In this document: positions 11,317 through 21,423 of the stretch, one piece after another
Numbering within the stretch: the first letter of the stretch is position 1
How the letters are laid out: each line of letters opens with the position of its first letter
From: Anaeramoeba flamelloides
Lineage: Eukaryota; Metamonada; Anaeramoebidae
Direction of reading: 5' to 3'
Length of the DNA: 64,000 bases
Assembly (NCBI GenBank): GCA_027625915.1
Contig: JANTQA010000033.1
Coordinates: 2,790,001-2,854,000 of the forward strand
Position numbers and translations under genes: made by a program
The notes under the pieces: generated by a model
What the model was told of the DNA's origin: nothing
What the model saw: the letters and a program-made list of their open reading frames with translations, nothing else
Databases searched by the model: none

Positions 11317-14300
11317 ATGACCGAAGAAGAAGCATTTGATCCTGACGAGTTTTTAAAAAAATTATTAAAGGAATCAGAAAAAACAAACACTTCTTTTATT
11401 GAACAGATTCAAAGTGAAAAAAATGTTTTTGGAACAAGAACTGTATCGAGGCCTGCAACAAAAAAATACGATTACCTTTATGACAACAAACCTAAGAACC
11501 AAACAACAACAAGCAATAATAATAATAATAATAATAATTCCACACAAACACCTATGCGAAAAGGATCCTCTGAAAGAAAAAGCCCAACAACTGTGACTAA
11601 TTCTATTAAAACACCAAAGAAGGTTGGAACTTGGAGAAGACAAGAAAGAAAACAAATAAAGCGATATTCAAGATTAAGTGAAAAAAAGCCAAACACTACA
11701 ACACAAAAACCCATTGAAACAAATAAAACACCCAAGCATGTAGAAACTAATAATTCAACAAAACAAAACACTACGAATAATTCAACAACAACACAACCAA
11801 CAAATATAACAACAAAAACAATAACAACCAAAAATACAAAACTTGAATTTCCAGAAACAATAAAGACAGATACCAACAACACTACAACCAACACTGCCCT
11901 TACCTTTCCAAAGCCAACACCACAAACGACTTCAAGCAAATCTACAACTGATTTAATTAATAGATTAAGGTTAAAAAACGAAAAAATGAGAAAAAAAAAT
12001 GAAGAAAATAAAACACTAAAGCTAACAACAATAAATAATTCAAATAACACACAAACACAAGAATTAACAAAACCAAAAACAATAACAACCATCGATACAA
12101 AACTTGAATTTCCAGAAACAAGAAAGACGGATACCAACAAAACTACAACCAACACTTCCATTACCTTTCCGAAGCCAACAATACAAACGGCTTCAAGCAA
12201 ATCTACAACTGATTTAATTAATAGACTAAGGTTAAAAAACGAAAAAATGAGAAAAAAAAATGAAGAAAATAAAACACTAAAACTAACAACAATAAATAAT
12301 TCAAATAATACAAAACCAATAACAACACAATTAACAACCACCAATACAACAACAACATTCCCAGAACCAATAAAACCAAATACACACAAATCTACCACTA
12401 CCACTGTCAATAATTTACCAATTACTTTTAAAAATAATAATAATAATTCTCCAAACACACAAAATCAAGTTTATTTATCAAATACAAAGATTCTGAATAA
12501 CAAGAAAATTCCAAATAAAGAACCAAACAATAAGAATAATTTCTCAATAATAGAAACAGAAACAGAACCAAAAGGAAGTAATTTGTCAACACCACCAATC
12601 AAAAGAATAAATCAAAATAAACAAATAGGATCATTTAATTCATTATCGTCACCACAACGATTTTTAACATCAAAAACACAAATTAATAAAGGAGTCAACA
12701 ATAGATTACAATCTTTAAAAAATGAGTACAAGAGAAATAATAACAAAGAAAACACCAACACCAGCATTGAAAAGAATAATTATCAAAATATATCCAATGA
12801 AAATGAAAATGAAAATGAAAATATAAATGAAAACGAAAATGAGAAACAAAAAGAAAAAAAAAAAGAAAAAGAAAAAGAAAAAGAAAATAAAAATGACAAC
12901 CCATATACATATATTTTAGCAGATCCAGAAAAAATATACAAAACTATTGAAACTTTTCTTGAAGAACAAAATCAATTCACTAAATATTATTTAGAACCAT
13001 TAAAGGAATGCAACTTAATAACTGACAATGAATTTATTCCATTATTTTCAAAAATTTTCCAATATATAAACAACCAAAATAAAATTTTGGAAAAACTCAA
13101 AAATGTTATTGAATTAATTAATGTTTCAAAAAAGCAAAACAAGACACAACCAAACATTTACACTTCTACACTGTATTGTAAAATTTTTGAATGCTTTTCA
13201 ACAATTCGAATCTCATTATTTGAATTTTCTTTGGTAAGCTTTGAAGAAAATGTGACAAAAATTTATAATTTGATGAAAAACAATTCCAAGCTTAAGGAAT
13301 TATTTGAAGAATCGTCGAAACAGTTATCTGTGAGTGGCTTTAATTATTATTATCTCAAGCCACTAAAATTGGTTTGTGAATATGGGAAATATTTCTCAGA
13401 ATTAAAACAATATTTTACAAAGGTCAATTCAAGTTTATACTTGACAAAAATAACAAGGATTTCGCAAGGGTTTTCAAATCTAACAAAAACAATTGAACCC
13501 AAAATGATAACATATGAGCATTTAAACGATTTGAGCATTTTAACAATTCAACTCTTGAAAGATCAGCAATTCAAATTAAATGAAAATAACCGAACATTAC
13601 TTTTTGTCGATCAGGTAATTCCACAAGGCAAAAAGAAGGCATACAAAATCTTTTTATTCACAGATCTATTGCTATATGCTTTAATTGCAAAAAAAAACCA
13701 ATTGGTGCCACAGAAATTAATGTTCTTAAAAAACGTGACGGTTAAAGATGAAAATGATAATAGGAAATTAAATAAAGTCAATGCAATTAGCATTTTTTTA
13801 TTAAATGATGAAACAAGGTATTGCTTTTTGTTTCAAAGCCGGGAAAACAAATCCAATTTTTTCCACGTTTTAAGAAAATACAAGGACATAAGCAAAGTAA
13901 AAATTGAAAATTTGTCATCAATTAAAAACACAATCATGCTAAAAAGAACACATTCGAAAAAATATATCAAAAGCAATAACGATCAACAGGGAAATGAGCC
14001 GTCCGTGCCATTTGCCGAAGAGACGAAATTAAAAAAAAGAAAGCTAGTGATAATTGAATTGGTGAAAACAGAGGAAGATTATGTGAATGACCTGAGGACA
14101 ATCATTAAGCATTATTTAGATCCCATCACCGAAAACAAGATTGTCAAAGAAAAGGATATCCCGCTAATTTTTTCTCATACCAAAATCATTGAAACCGTGA
14201 ATACAATGCTGCTGGCCAATTTGCATAAAGAATACCCACGCGACGAAGACAAAATCGCCTATATGAACGTTGGTACGATCTTTATTCAAATTGCAGAATT

Positions 14301-15024
14301 TTTTAAGGTATATAGTCAGTATTGCTCAAACCATGTGAACGCTGTCAACACTGTTGTCAAATATTCCCAAAATCAAAGCTTCCAGCAATTCTGTGAAAAC
14401 AATAAATTAAAGATACCACAGGTTCGAAATTTGGAATTGCTGGATTTCCTTATCAAGCCAATACAGAGGATTTGTAAATACCCCCTGTTGTTTCGAGAAT
14501 TATTAAAATCAACTTCAAAAGACTTCCCAGATTATAACGATTTAAAGGAGGCCTTTTTAAAAATTTCTGAAGTCGCAGATTACGTAAATGAAAAGAAAAG
14601 AAACGCCGAAGAGCAAATGGAGGTTGTCAAAATCCATCAGCAAATTTCCGGAATAGAGAAAAAGTTTGAATTGGTAAAGCCACATCGAAGATTCATAATG
14701 GAGGGCCTTTTGAAAAAACGTTCAAAGAGAAGGATACAACAGAGGCAATTTTGGCTGTTTAATGATCTCCTTTTGTACGCAAAGCCAACTTTCGCCAAGG
14801 GCAAGTTTCAATATAAGGGCAATATTGCCTTAAATGGCGCTTTGCTGAGAAACTTTAATGATAAAAAGAAAAAGGAATTTAAATTCCAAATTGTCCCATA
14901 CCGGTCGAAAAAGGATTATAAAATATATTGCCATAACGACGAAGAAAAAAATATTTGGTTTAATAAAATAAATGAAATCATTCAAGGTTTCCAACAAAAT
15001 AATTATGATACCCAAAATGATTAA
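11317..15024 (+). CDS. Rho guanine nucleotide exchange factor with two DH-PH cassettes
   Basis: It would load GTP on Rho/Rac GTPases and so control actin. It is 1235 residues in a single exon. Residues 1-520 are low-complexity Asn/Thr/Lys with two copies of an 87-residue repeat. DH1 spans about 530-745 and PH1 about 754-870. DH2 spans about 905-1110, with the classic DH helix motif KPIQRICKYPLLFRELL near 1047, and PH2 spans about 1126-1225 (FWLFNDLLLYAKP). DH1 aligns in outline but has LKPLKLVCEYGKYFSEL where active domains have QR..YPLLL, so it is probably non-catalytic or regulatory. The ATG at 11317 follows an A-rich leader and the protein starts with an acidic segment. Which GTPase it serves cannot be told from sequence. 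Confidence 0.9.
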   Translation: MTEEEAFDPDEFLKKLLKESEKTNTSFIEQIQSEKNVFGTRTVSRPATKKYDYLYDNKPKNQTTTSNNNNNNNNSTQTPMRKGSSERKSPTTVTNSIKTPKKVGTWRRQERKQIKRYSRLSEKKPNTTTQKPIETNKTPKHVETNNSTKQNTTNNSTTTQPTNITTKTITTKNTKLEFPETIKTDTNNTTTNTALTFPKPTPQTTSSKSTTDLINRLRLKNEKMRKKNEENKTLKLTTINNSNNTQTQELTKPKTITTIDTKLEFPETRKTDTNKTTTNTSITFPKPTIQTASSKSTTDLINRLRLKNEKMRKKNEENKTLKLTTINNSNNTKPITTQLTTTNTTTTFPEPIKPNTHKSTTTTVNNLPITFKNNNNNSPNTQNQVYLSNTKILNNKKIPNKEPNNKNNFSIIETETEPKGSNLSTPPIKRINQNKQIGSFNSLSSPQRFLTSKTQINKGVNNRLQSLKNEYKRNNNKENTNTSIEKNNYQNISNENENENENINENENEKQKEKKKEKEKEKENKNDNPYTYILADPEKIYKTIETFLEEQNQFTKYYLEPLKECNLITDNEFIPLFSKIFQYINNQNKILEKLKNVIELINVSKKQNKTQPNIYTSTLYCKIFECFSTIRISLFEFSLVSFEENVTKIYNLMKNNSKLKELFEESSKQLSVSGFNYYYLKPLKLVCEYGKYFSELKQYFTKVNSSLYLTKITRISQGFSNLTKTIEPKMITYEHLNDLSILTIQLLKDQQFKLNENNRTLLFVDQVIPQGKKKAYKIFLFTDLLLYALIAKKNQLVPQKLMFLKNVTVKDENDNRKLNKVNAISIFLLNDETRYCFLFQSRENKSNFFHVLRKYKDISKVKIENLSSIKNTIMLKRTHSKKYIKSNNDQQGNEPSVPFAEETKLKKRKLVIIELVKTEEDYVNDLRTIIKHYLDPITENKIVKEKDIPLIFSHTKIIETVNTMLLANLHKEYPRDEDKIAYMNVGTIFIQIAEFFKVYSQYCSNHVNAVNTVVKYSQNQSFQQFCENNKLKIPQVRNLELLDFLIKPIQRICKYPLLFRELLKSTSKDFPDYNDLKEAFLKISEVADYVNEKKRNAEEQMEVVKIHQQISGIEKKFELVKPHRRFIMEGLLKKRSKRRIQQRQFWLFNDLLLYAKPTFAKGKFQYKGNIALNGALLRNFNDKKKKEFKFQIVPYRSKKDYKIYCHNDEEKNIWFNKINEIIQGFQQNNYDTQND
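11818..12340 (+). repeat. Tandem in-frame 261-bp duplication inside the RhoGEF gene
   Basis: 11818-12078 and 12079-12340 are nearly identical and encode two 87-residue units, each with the segment STTDLINRLRLKNEKMRKK. The shift is an exact multiple of three, so the frame is kept. A third, weaker echo (TFPEPIKPNT) follows. Confidence 0.85.
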
Positions 15025-15365
15025 TGTTGATTAATTCTTTTTCAATAATAATTGAGATATATAATACAAATAAATGTATTCGTTATATATATATATATCT
15101 ATATATATTATTGAAACTATTCGTTTTTTTTTTATTTTATTTTTTTTTCGTATTTAATACAAAAAAATTATTTATCATTTTTAATTATTGAAAATTAATA
15201 AAATCTAATAAAACAAAAGATTTAATATTATTAAAAAAATGTTCATTTGTTGTTATAATTAAACTATTTTTCAACAATTCTGTCCCAATTTATAATGTTA
15301 CTCTCTGTGGTTTTGTGTAGTTTTATCCCATTTTCTTTAAAAAAAAATTTTCAATTATTAGATTA
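15025..15365. other. 3' flank of the RhoGEF gene
   Basis: It contains an (AT)n microsatellite at about 15085-15110 and T-rich stretches. No gene is seen. Confidence 0.4.
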
Positions 15366-15664
15366 TAACCATTGTGAAGAAAATTTAGGTTTTTAAAAAA
15401 AATTTGGTATGTCAAAAATTTTTTTTGGTTTTTTAAATAGTGATTATTACCAAATGATTTTTGATCAAAGTAAAATTTTATGAACAAACCTTACATTTAA
15501 GAAAATTCATTGTCATTACCAATGAACATTTTCAACAAAAAAATATTATTTTGTTGCATATCGATCTTTTGGAATTGCTTTGGAACGCTAAAAAGAACAA
15601 AAATTGAATTTTAATAGTAAAATTTCCTAAAAATTAAATAACTATTTATTGAGAAATGTTCAAA

Positions 15665-16703
15665 TAAACTCAATTCCAAAAAATGGGGCACACCTTCAAA
15701 ATCGATTTAATTCCAAGAAAAGTGATATTTGACTCTTAAATAGAAACATTAGATATTAACAATCAATGTAAATAATTTTAAAGTTAATTATTTATCATTT
15801 TTTTTTCATTATTTTTTGATTTTTGATTTTCAATAATTTTTTTGATTTTTTTTAGATTCTTTTTTTTTCAAAACTTTTCGAAAATCTCAAAATCACTTTA
15901 AAAAGAAATTTAAAAGTTTTCATTCTGATCACAAAAAAAAAATTTTTTTTTTCTCTCAAAAAGAAAAAAGATTCTTTTTTTATCAAGAAAAAAATTTTTG
16001 AAAAAAAATCATGATATGGAGTGCTAGAGCACATTTCCTACAAACAGACCTTATTATCATTAATGGAAGTGTGAATACTGAATGTATTGTTAATGATATT
16101 ATCAAAAAAATCAAATGTAATTCAACTCGCTAATTCAGAATATGGTGAATTGAAATGGATTTTCCAAAAGGATGGAGCTTGTCCACATACTTCAAAAAAA
16201 AAACTCAAACTTACTTAAATCGGGGATGTAATGTTCTGGACACTTGACCCCCAATTCCACAAATTAAAATCCAATTGGGAATTTATGGATACTAAACTGA
16301 AAAATTGTAACCAAAAAACGAAGAAGAATTTTTAAAATTTTCACTAATGTATGGAATACTTTGAGTTGGGAAACCTAAGAAAATTAGTAAACTCTATATT
16401 TAAAACGATAGATTTAGTTATCAAAAGACAAGCTGAATCTATTAATAGTTTTTATATATTTTTCTTTCAATAAAAATGGATTTTTTGGTAACCGTGTTCC
16501 AAAAATAAGGGCACACTTTTTTTTTATGTTTTCGTTTTTATTTTTTGAATTGAATTTTAAATTTACTATAAAATATATAAATAGTATTAATTAAATATTT
16601 TCTGGTCTTTTATTATTTTAATGTTTAAGTATTATGTATTTTGGAGTATATTTTTATTAATGTAATTTTTTTTTTTAGGTCCCTTTTTTTGGAATTGAGT
16701 TTA
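15665..16703 (+). mobile_element. Tc1/mariner-type transposon, degenerate, inserted in family F
   Basis: It is bounded by TA on each side with inverted ends AACTCAATTCCAAAAAA / TTTTTTTGGAATTGAGTT. Its length of 1039 bp is typical of short Tc1-like elements. Broken transposase pieces lie on the plus strand at about 16009-16470. The element-free second copy of the host repeat has a single TA at the matching place (61418-61419). Confidence 0.75.
16009..16470 (+). pseudogene. Tc1-like transposase remnant
   Basis: Pieces in order match a DDE transposase core: IMIWSARAHFLQTDLIIING (family: W-G-x-F ... GTM), then WIFQKDGACPHTSKKKL (family: FQQDNAPCHTA, second catalytic Asp in QKDG), then WEFMDTKL (family: ENLWxxMK) and KLVNSIFKTIDLVIKRQ near the C-terminus. 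In-frame stops fall after each piece (for example at about 16129 and 16215), and the conserved SPDLNP segment has decayed to an unrecognisable DPQFHKLKSN. The first catalytic region is not visible. It is inactive. Confidence 0.75.
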
Positions 16704-17364
16704 TATTAATTTAATAAGATATTTATCATTGGTAGATAATGTAATGTAAATCTGAAAAATATCGTATCATTTTTTATCTTTTTTCGTTTATTTTTTCTTG
16801 AGAAAAATATCATTGGTGATAATGTGAAATAATCAAGGTTAATCTTAAATATCCTATTAAATCAAATTAAATCAAATAATTATCCAAATAAAGATATTTT
16901 TTCAAAAGAGATTGATTTTTACTAATGTTTTAAAATCAAACTTAAAAATAACAAAGTATTTAGATTTTATAAACCATTTAAATTCTTTAAAGCCCCATAG
17001 AAACAAAACTTAATTTCAAACAATTATTCATTTTTGATCTTCGCAAACAATCACCAAATTGATCTTTGGATCTAATCTAATAAAAAAGATTAACATTTTT
17101 AAGTAAATTGTGGAATTAAAAATTCAAATTTTTAATCTTCTAGCCTTCTAAAGCAATTCAAAAAGGTCGATATAGAACAAAATAATTGCTTTTGTTGAAA
17201 ATTATAATTGACAATGAGTTTGATTTTTCTTAAATGTAAGATTTGTTCATAAAATTTTACTTTGATCAATAATCATTTTGCTAAAATTTACTATTTAAAA
17301 AACGAAAACAAAATTTTTACTGACACAATTTTTTGTAACAAACCAACTTTTTTTAACAATGGTA

Positions 17365-17700
17365 ATCATTTTTTCTAATTTTTTCAAATTTTAATTTTTT
17401 TTTGAAAAAAAAAGACAATTTGAATAAAAAACAAAAAAATATTTGAAACTCAAAATTAAATTTATTAAAATTAAGGTAATTAAATGTCTTACGAAATGAA
17501 TATATTTATTTGAAAAAAATCTTATTATCATCAATTTAATTTTCCCAAAGAGATGGAGAAATTTTGCACCAAACCTTATATCCCTTAGAGGACCATATCG
17601 ACCCACTCAGATTTTCGAATTTTTATCCTAATATTTTTGTACAATGAGAGTGTGACACACGTGCATATATCCCCGCGGGGCATGCATATGTAAATTTCTC
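17365..17700. other. Spacer with a short GC-rich palindromic island
   Basis: Mostly AT-rich. At 17655-17690 it holds CACGTG-like, CCCCGCGGGG and GCATGC palindromes side by side, which stands out sharply from the surrounding composition. Confidence 0.5.
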
Positions 17701-17900
17701 TACAGTCAGTTTCACTTTTAAGGCACAAACTATCAACAAAATTTAAGACACAAAAAAATCTCAAATTCAAGCACAATTTTTTGGAATTTTAATTTTCACA
17801 AATTATTCTACTAGAATTTGAAAATTGTGCCTTAATTTGAGATTTTTTTGTGTCTTAAATTTTGTTGATAGTTTGTGTCTTAAAAGTGAAACTGACTGTA
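17701..17900. mobile_element. Family E palindromic 200-bp MITE, copy 1
   Basis: It starts TACAGTCAGTTTCACTTTTA and ends with the inverse ACTGACTGTA. Arms of about 80 bp carry three AAGGCACA-type boxes on one side and TGTGCCTT/TGTGTCTT boxes on the other, around a short AT-rich loop. The TA at both edges suggests Tc1/mariner-type mobilisation. Confidence 0.85.
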
Positions 17901-17924
17901 AAAATAGATTGTAAAAAATCAAAT

Positions 17925-18008
17925 TCCGGATTTTGTGCCTTAATTTGAGATTTTTTTGTGCCTTAAATTTCGTTGAAAGTTTGTGCCTTAAAAGTGAAAC
18001 TGACTGTA
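17925..18008. mobile_element. Family E MITE, half copy
   Basis: Only the right arm is present, from TTTTGTGCCTTAATTTGAGA to GACTGTA, directly after copy 1. Confidence 0.8.
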
Positions 18009-18238
18009 ATAATTATTTTTATATAAAACAATAACAAATCTAAAAAAAAAAAAAATAAATTTTAAGAATTCACTTCAACAACAAATCAATTTTATCAAAT
18101 TTTAATCAAAAAAAATCTATTAAAAGGAATAAATTGTTAGAAGTTTTAGTCCTTAAATTTGAAAAAAAAAAAAGAAAATATTAACAATTTTTTTTTTACA
18201 ATCTGTTGAACTTTACTAAATAGAAATTATTTTCTATT

Positions 18239-18439
18239 TACAGTCAGTTTCACTTTTAAGGCACAAACTAGCAACGAAATTTAAGGCACATTAAAAATCT
18301 CAAATTAAAGCACAAAATTTGAAATTTTTTTTTTTACAATTTTTTTTACTAGAATCTGAATTTTGTGCCTTAATTTGAGATTCTTTTTGTGCCTTAAATT
18401 TCGTTGAAAGTTTGTGCCTTAAAAGTGGAACTGACTGTA
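18239..18439. mobile_element. Family E MITE, copy 2
   Basis: A full palindrome with TA ends, 201 bp. The right arm has GTGGAACTGACTGTA. Confidence 0.85.
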
Positions 18440-18592
18440 GGTTTATCAAATTTCAAGAAAAAATACACCGTTTATATTATAAACTTTGAAAATATCAATT
18501 ACTTGAAGTTATCATTTGAAAATTTAAAATTTATTAACCAAAAAGAAACTAAAGTCAATATGTTATCCATTCATTTTAAAATCAAATTGTAA

Positions 18593-18793
18593 TACAGTCA
18601 GTTTCACTATAAAGGCACAAACTTTCAACAAAATTTAAGGCACAAAAAAATCTCCAATTAAGGCACAAAATTTGGAATTTTTTTTTTTACAATTTATTTT
18701 ACTTGAATTTGAATTTTGTGCCTTAATTTGAGATTCTTTTTTGTGCCTTAAATTTCGTTGATAGTTTGTACCTTAAAAGTGAAACTGACTGTA
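18593..18793. mobile_element. Family E MITE, copy 3
   Basis: A full palindrome with TA ends, 201 bp, only 153 bp after copy 2. Confidence 0.85.
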
Positions 18794-18909
18794 ACAAAAT
18801 AGAAAAGCTTTGGAAATTTTTGATTTTTATTATAAACAAGAAAAAAAGACATGTAGAAGAATTTTGAATCAAAAAAAAAATAATTTTTCAAACTTTATAC
18901 AATATTAAA

Positions 18910-19132
18910 TAAGCCAAATTACAAAATTAGGGGCAAATTATTATAATTATTATTTTCTTTTTTTCCTTTGTCGTTCAAAAACTAAAATGAGTACACTATA
19001 TTTTTATTGATTAATCTATATTGGCTATTATCTCTAAACGCTTTAGTAAAATACATAATATTTAAAAAAAAAAAACAATTAAACAATTTTCTTTTGATTA
19101 AAAATCTACCCCTATTTTTGAAATTTAGCTTA
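18910..19132. mobile_element. Family J MITE, copy 2 (inverted)
   Basis: The ends TAAGCCAAATT and AAATTTAGCTTA flank 223 bp that match the reverse complement of 9917-10138. Confidence 0.6.
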
Positions 19133-19227
19133 TATATATTTACATTATTTCAAAATTAGTCATCTGATTTAATTATTTTTGCAAAAAATAATTATAAAAA
19201 AAAAAAGTGCATCGTATTTCAAAAGAT

Positions 19228-21423
19228 CTAATTTGTAATAATTTGTATTGATGAATATTTGTCCAAGATATATTGGTTTTGTGAAATCCAAAGATTTCTA
19301 ATTTGGACTTTTTTTTTCATTATCGACATATTATGAATTAATTTTAATTTTTTTAGATCTATCAATTTGATTAATAATTGAATCGTTGAACTTTGATAAT
19401 TACTATTTAATATTTTGAATTCGATTTTATTGTTTTTTTGATCAAAATTTTTAATTTTTCCAAACAAACCAACTCTTGGTATCATACTATTTTTTGTTTT
19501 TATATTCATCATAACAATTGAAGGCAAATAATTGGGATTTTTACTAAAGTTATTTTCTGTTTCCAAACTAATTGAAAAATTGGGAGTAGCTATTATCAAA
19601 GGTACTGACTTGATCTGAATATTTTGTATTGAAACAGAACTTATTAAAATTGAATAAAGATCCTCAGTTATGACCAATGGGTTCTTCGAAATGACAACGC
19701 CACTGAAATTATATATTTCTCCTTCAAATTCTTCAGCAAATTTTGAATTTTGTAATTTCACTTTTGGATCTAAAACACAAAGTGTACTATTACTTTCGTC
19801 GACTATACATACTACTATTCTCATTTCAAAATTGTCTTCATAAACTCTTAAGACCTGAGCACAAATAGATTTCTCTTGGTTTTGTTCATAATATATTGAT
19901 TCCATTTGATTACTGCTTATCTTCTTGTTCCCCTTTGTGTGTTGTTCTTTCTGTACAAAATCATGAGAATTATACCTATTTTCATTGTTATCTTCATTAT
20001 CATTTTCAAATTCTAACCAATTCTCATCATCAAAATCAACTTCAATTTCATCAACCCCATTAACCTCATCAAAACTTCTTGATATTTTTTCAGGTTTATG
20101 ATAATTGTTACCTATAAAATCATTTTTATTTTTTAAAATAAATTTTTGCCAATTAAGAAAATGGTAATTTCTAACCCTCTTGATTAATTTTTTCTGCAGT
20201 TCTTTCTTTTTTCCGGTCTTAAATTCACAAGGTTGCAATTTTTTCCAAAAATAGGTATTATATAAAATTATTCTTTCAATATTTAAATAAACATAATTCC
20301 AGGGCCAATATAATTCAATGTAGTCACTCAGTATTAAATTGATTTTGTTATTATTTGATAAATCTAAAACCATTTCGATTATTTGATTTTGTTTTGTTAT
20401 TAACCTTAAAAAATTATTTTGAAAATTATCAAGATCAAATTCAGAAATTTTGTCAATTAGTAAAGATAATTGTAATTGTTTCTTATTTACCAATTGATTT
20501 TCCTTTTGGTTTTGGGTATTGGAAATGTCAACTATCTTAACCGTGAGAGACAATAACTGTTGTCTGGATTTTTTTTCAATATTCACAATTTGTAAAACCA
20601 TTGAGGGGATATAATTTGGACAACTATTTCGGTTCCAAATCGAAATTGATTTCCGAAAATTCTCCTTCTCGATTCTTAAAGCAGAATTGAGAGATTTGTA
20701 CATTGAATAATATGCTGAATTTTTAATAATATTGCGATTTGTTAGTATTTCTATTTTGTTGATGTTTATATTAAACGAGAGAGTATCCTGTTGATTAGAC
20801 AAGCTGTTATGGTTGATTTTAAAACGAGGAAAGATATTAATATCTTTTGAAGTAATTACTCGATCTTGTGCTTGGTAAACTTTTTTGGATTGAACGATTG
20901 GGAGTGATTGCTTTTTGATTTGTAAAACACCAAGCAAATTTTTGTCATTGTTGATCTCTTCAATCTCTTCAATCTCTTCAATCTCTTCCTTGTTTTTACA
21001 GAAAGTATCGGAACTGTCTATATCGTCCTCAATTTTATCATCAGTATAATTAGAATAGTCTAAATTGTTGGTGTTTTGAGAATTTCTTGGTGTAATTTTA
21101 ATTTTATTAAAAATTTTTTGATCAATACTGTTCTTTTGATTACAATTTTTTAATGGTTGTTTTGGTATTTTTCTGATCCTTTTGTTTTTGGTAATTTTTC
21201 TTGTTTCTTCCTCTTTGTTTGTTTTTTTTCTTATTATGAGTGATATTTTATTATTTTTACTTTTCCAATTAATTTTTTTTGGCTTTGATCTTTGGTTAGT
21301 GTTAGTCCTTGAAAATTTCTTATTCTCTTCGTTATTTAACTGCACAGTTTTGGGCTCACTGTTGTTTTCATAATTTTCTTGATTAATGGCTATCGAAAAT
21401 GGATTGGACCATATTCTCTTCAT
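19228..21423 (-). CDS. SPIDR-like scaffold protein of recombination repair
   Basis: Human SPIDR (KIAA0146) bridges BLM helicase and RAD51 in homologous recombination. This 731-residue, single-exon protein shows the SPIDR order of landmarks. After an acidic segment (about 125-160) comes KSISIWNRNSC near residue 258 (human SAISLWRHQC). Then IELYWPWNYVYLN ... ILYNTYFWKKL near 372-400 (human VRIFPPWQKL ... VILNTYFCEKV). An OB-like stretch ICAQVLRVYEDNFEMRIVVC begins near 519, and a VPLIIATPNFS segment follows (human YILTAHPNL). The zinc-binding C-terminus of animal SPIDR is not seen; the protein stops about 180 residues earlier. The likeness rests on remembered family sequence, not an alignment. 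An unrelated OB-fold protein is the main alternative. Confidence 0.6.
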   Translation of the reverse strand: MKRIWSNPFSIAINQENYENNSEPKTVQLNNEENKKFSRTNTNQRSKPKKINWKSKNNKISLIIRKKTNKEEETRKITKNKRIRKIPKQPLKNCNQKNSIDQKIFNKIKITPRNSQNTNNLDYSNYTDDKIEDDIDSSDTFCKNKEEIEEIEEIEEINNDKNLLGVLQIKKQSLPIVQSKKVYQAQDRVITSKDINIFPRFKINHNSLSNQQDTLSFNININKIEILTNRNIIKNSAYYSMYKSLNSALRIEKENFRKSISIWNRNSCPNYIPSMVLQIVNIEKKSRQQLLSLTVKIVDISNTQNQKENQLVNKKQLQLSLLIDKISEFDLDNFQNNFLRLITKQNQIIEMVLDLSNNNKINLILSDYIELYWPWNYVYLNIERIILYNTYFWKKLQPCEFKTGKKKELQKKLIKRVRNYHFLNWQKFILKNKNDFIGNNYHKPEKISRSFDEVNGVDEIEVDFDDENWLEFENDNEDNNENRYNSHDFVQKEQHTKGNKKISSNQMESIYYEQNQEKSICAQVLRVYEDNFEMRIVVCIVDESNSTLCVLDPKVKLQNSKFAEEFEGEIYNFSGVVISKNPLVITEDLYSILISSVSIQNIQIKSVPLIIATPNFSISLETENNFSKNPNYLPSIVMMNIKTKNSMIPRVGLFGKIKNFDQKNNKIEFKILNSNYQSSTIQLLIKLIDLKKLKLIHNMSIMKKKVQIRNLWISQNQYILDKYSSIQIITN

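Larger units (their letters stand above)
15366..17364. mobile_element. Family F element, copy 1, with a nested Tc1-like insertion
   Basis: The ends are TAACCATTG and CAATGGTA, followed inward by about 250 bp of inverted repeat (15366-15620 against 17150-17364, sharing GATTTTTGATCAAAGTAAAA). Copy 2 is at 60759-61697 in the opposite orientation. Removing the nested element leaves about 962 bp, close to the 939 bp of copy 2. No open frame is recognised, so it is a non-autonomous element with long terminal inverted repeats. Confidence 0.7.

Noticed and set aside
11478-12458. 326-codon minus-strand frame, hydrophobic, membrane-like
   Set aside because: Antisense shadow of the Asn/Thr-rich part of the RhoGEF gene, including its 261-bp duplication.
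15366-17364. Reading the inverted ends of family F as a foldback pair created by the Tc1 insertion
   Set aside because: The second copy at 60.8 kb has the same inverted ends without any insertion, so they belong to family F itself.
18404-18592. 62-codon plus-strand frame
   Set aside because: It begins inside a family E MITE arm and runs into AT-rich spacer.
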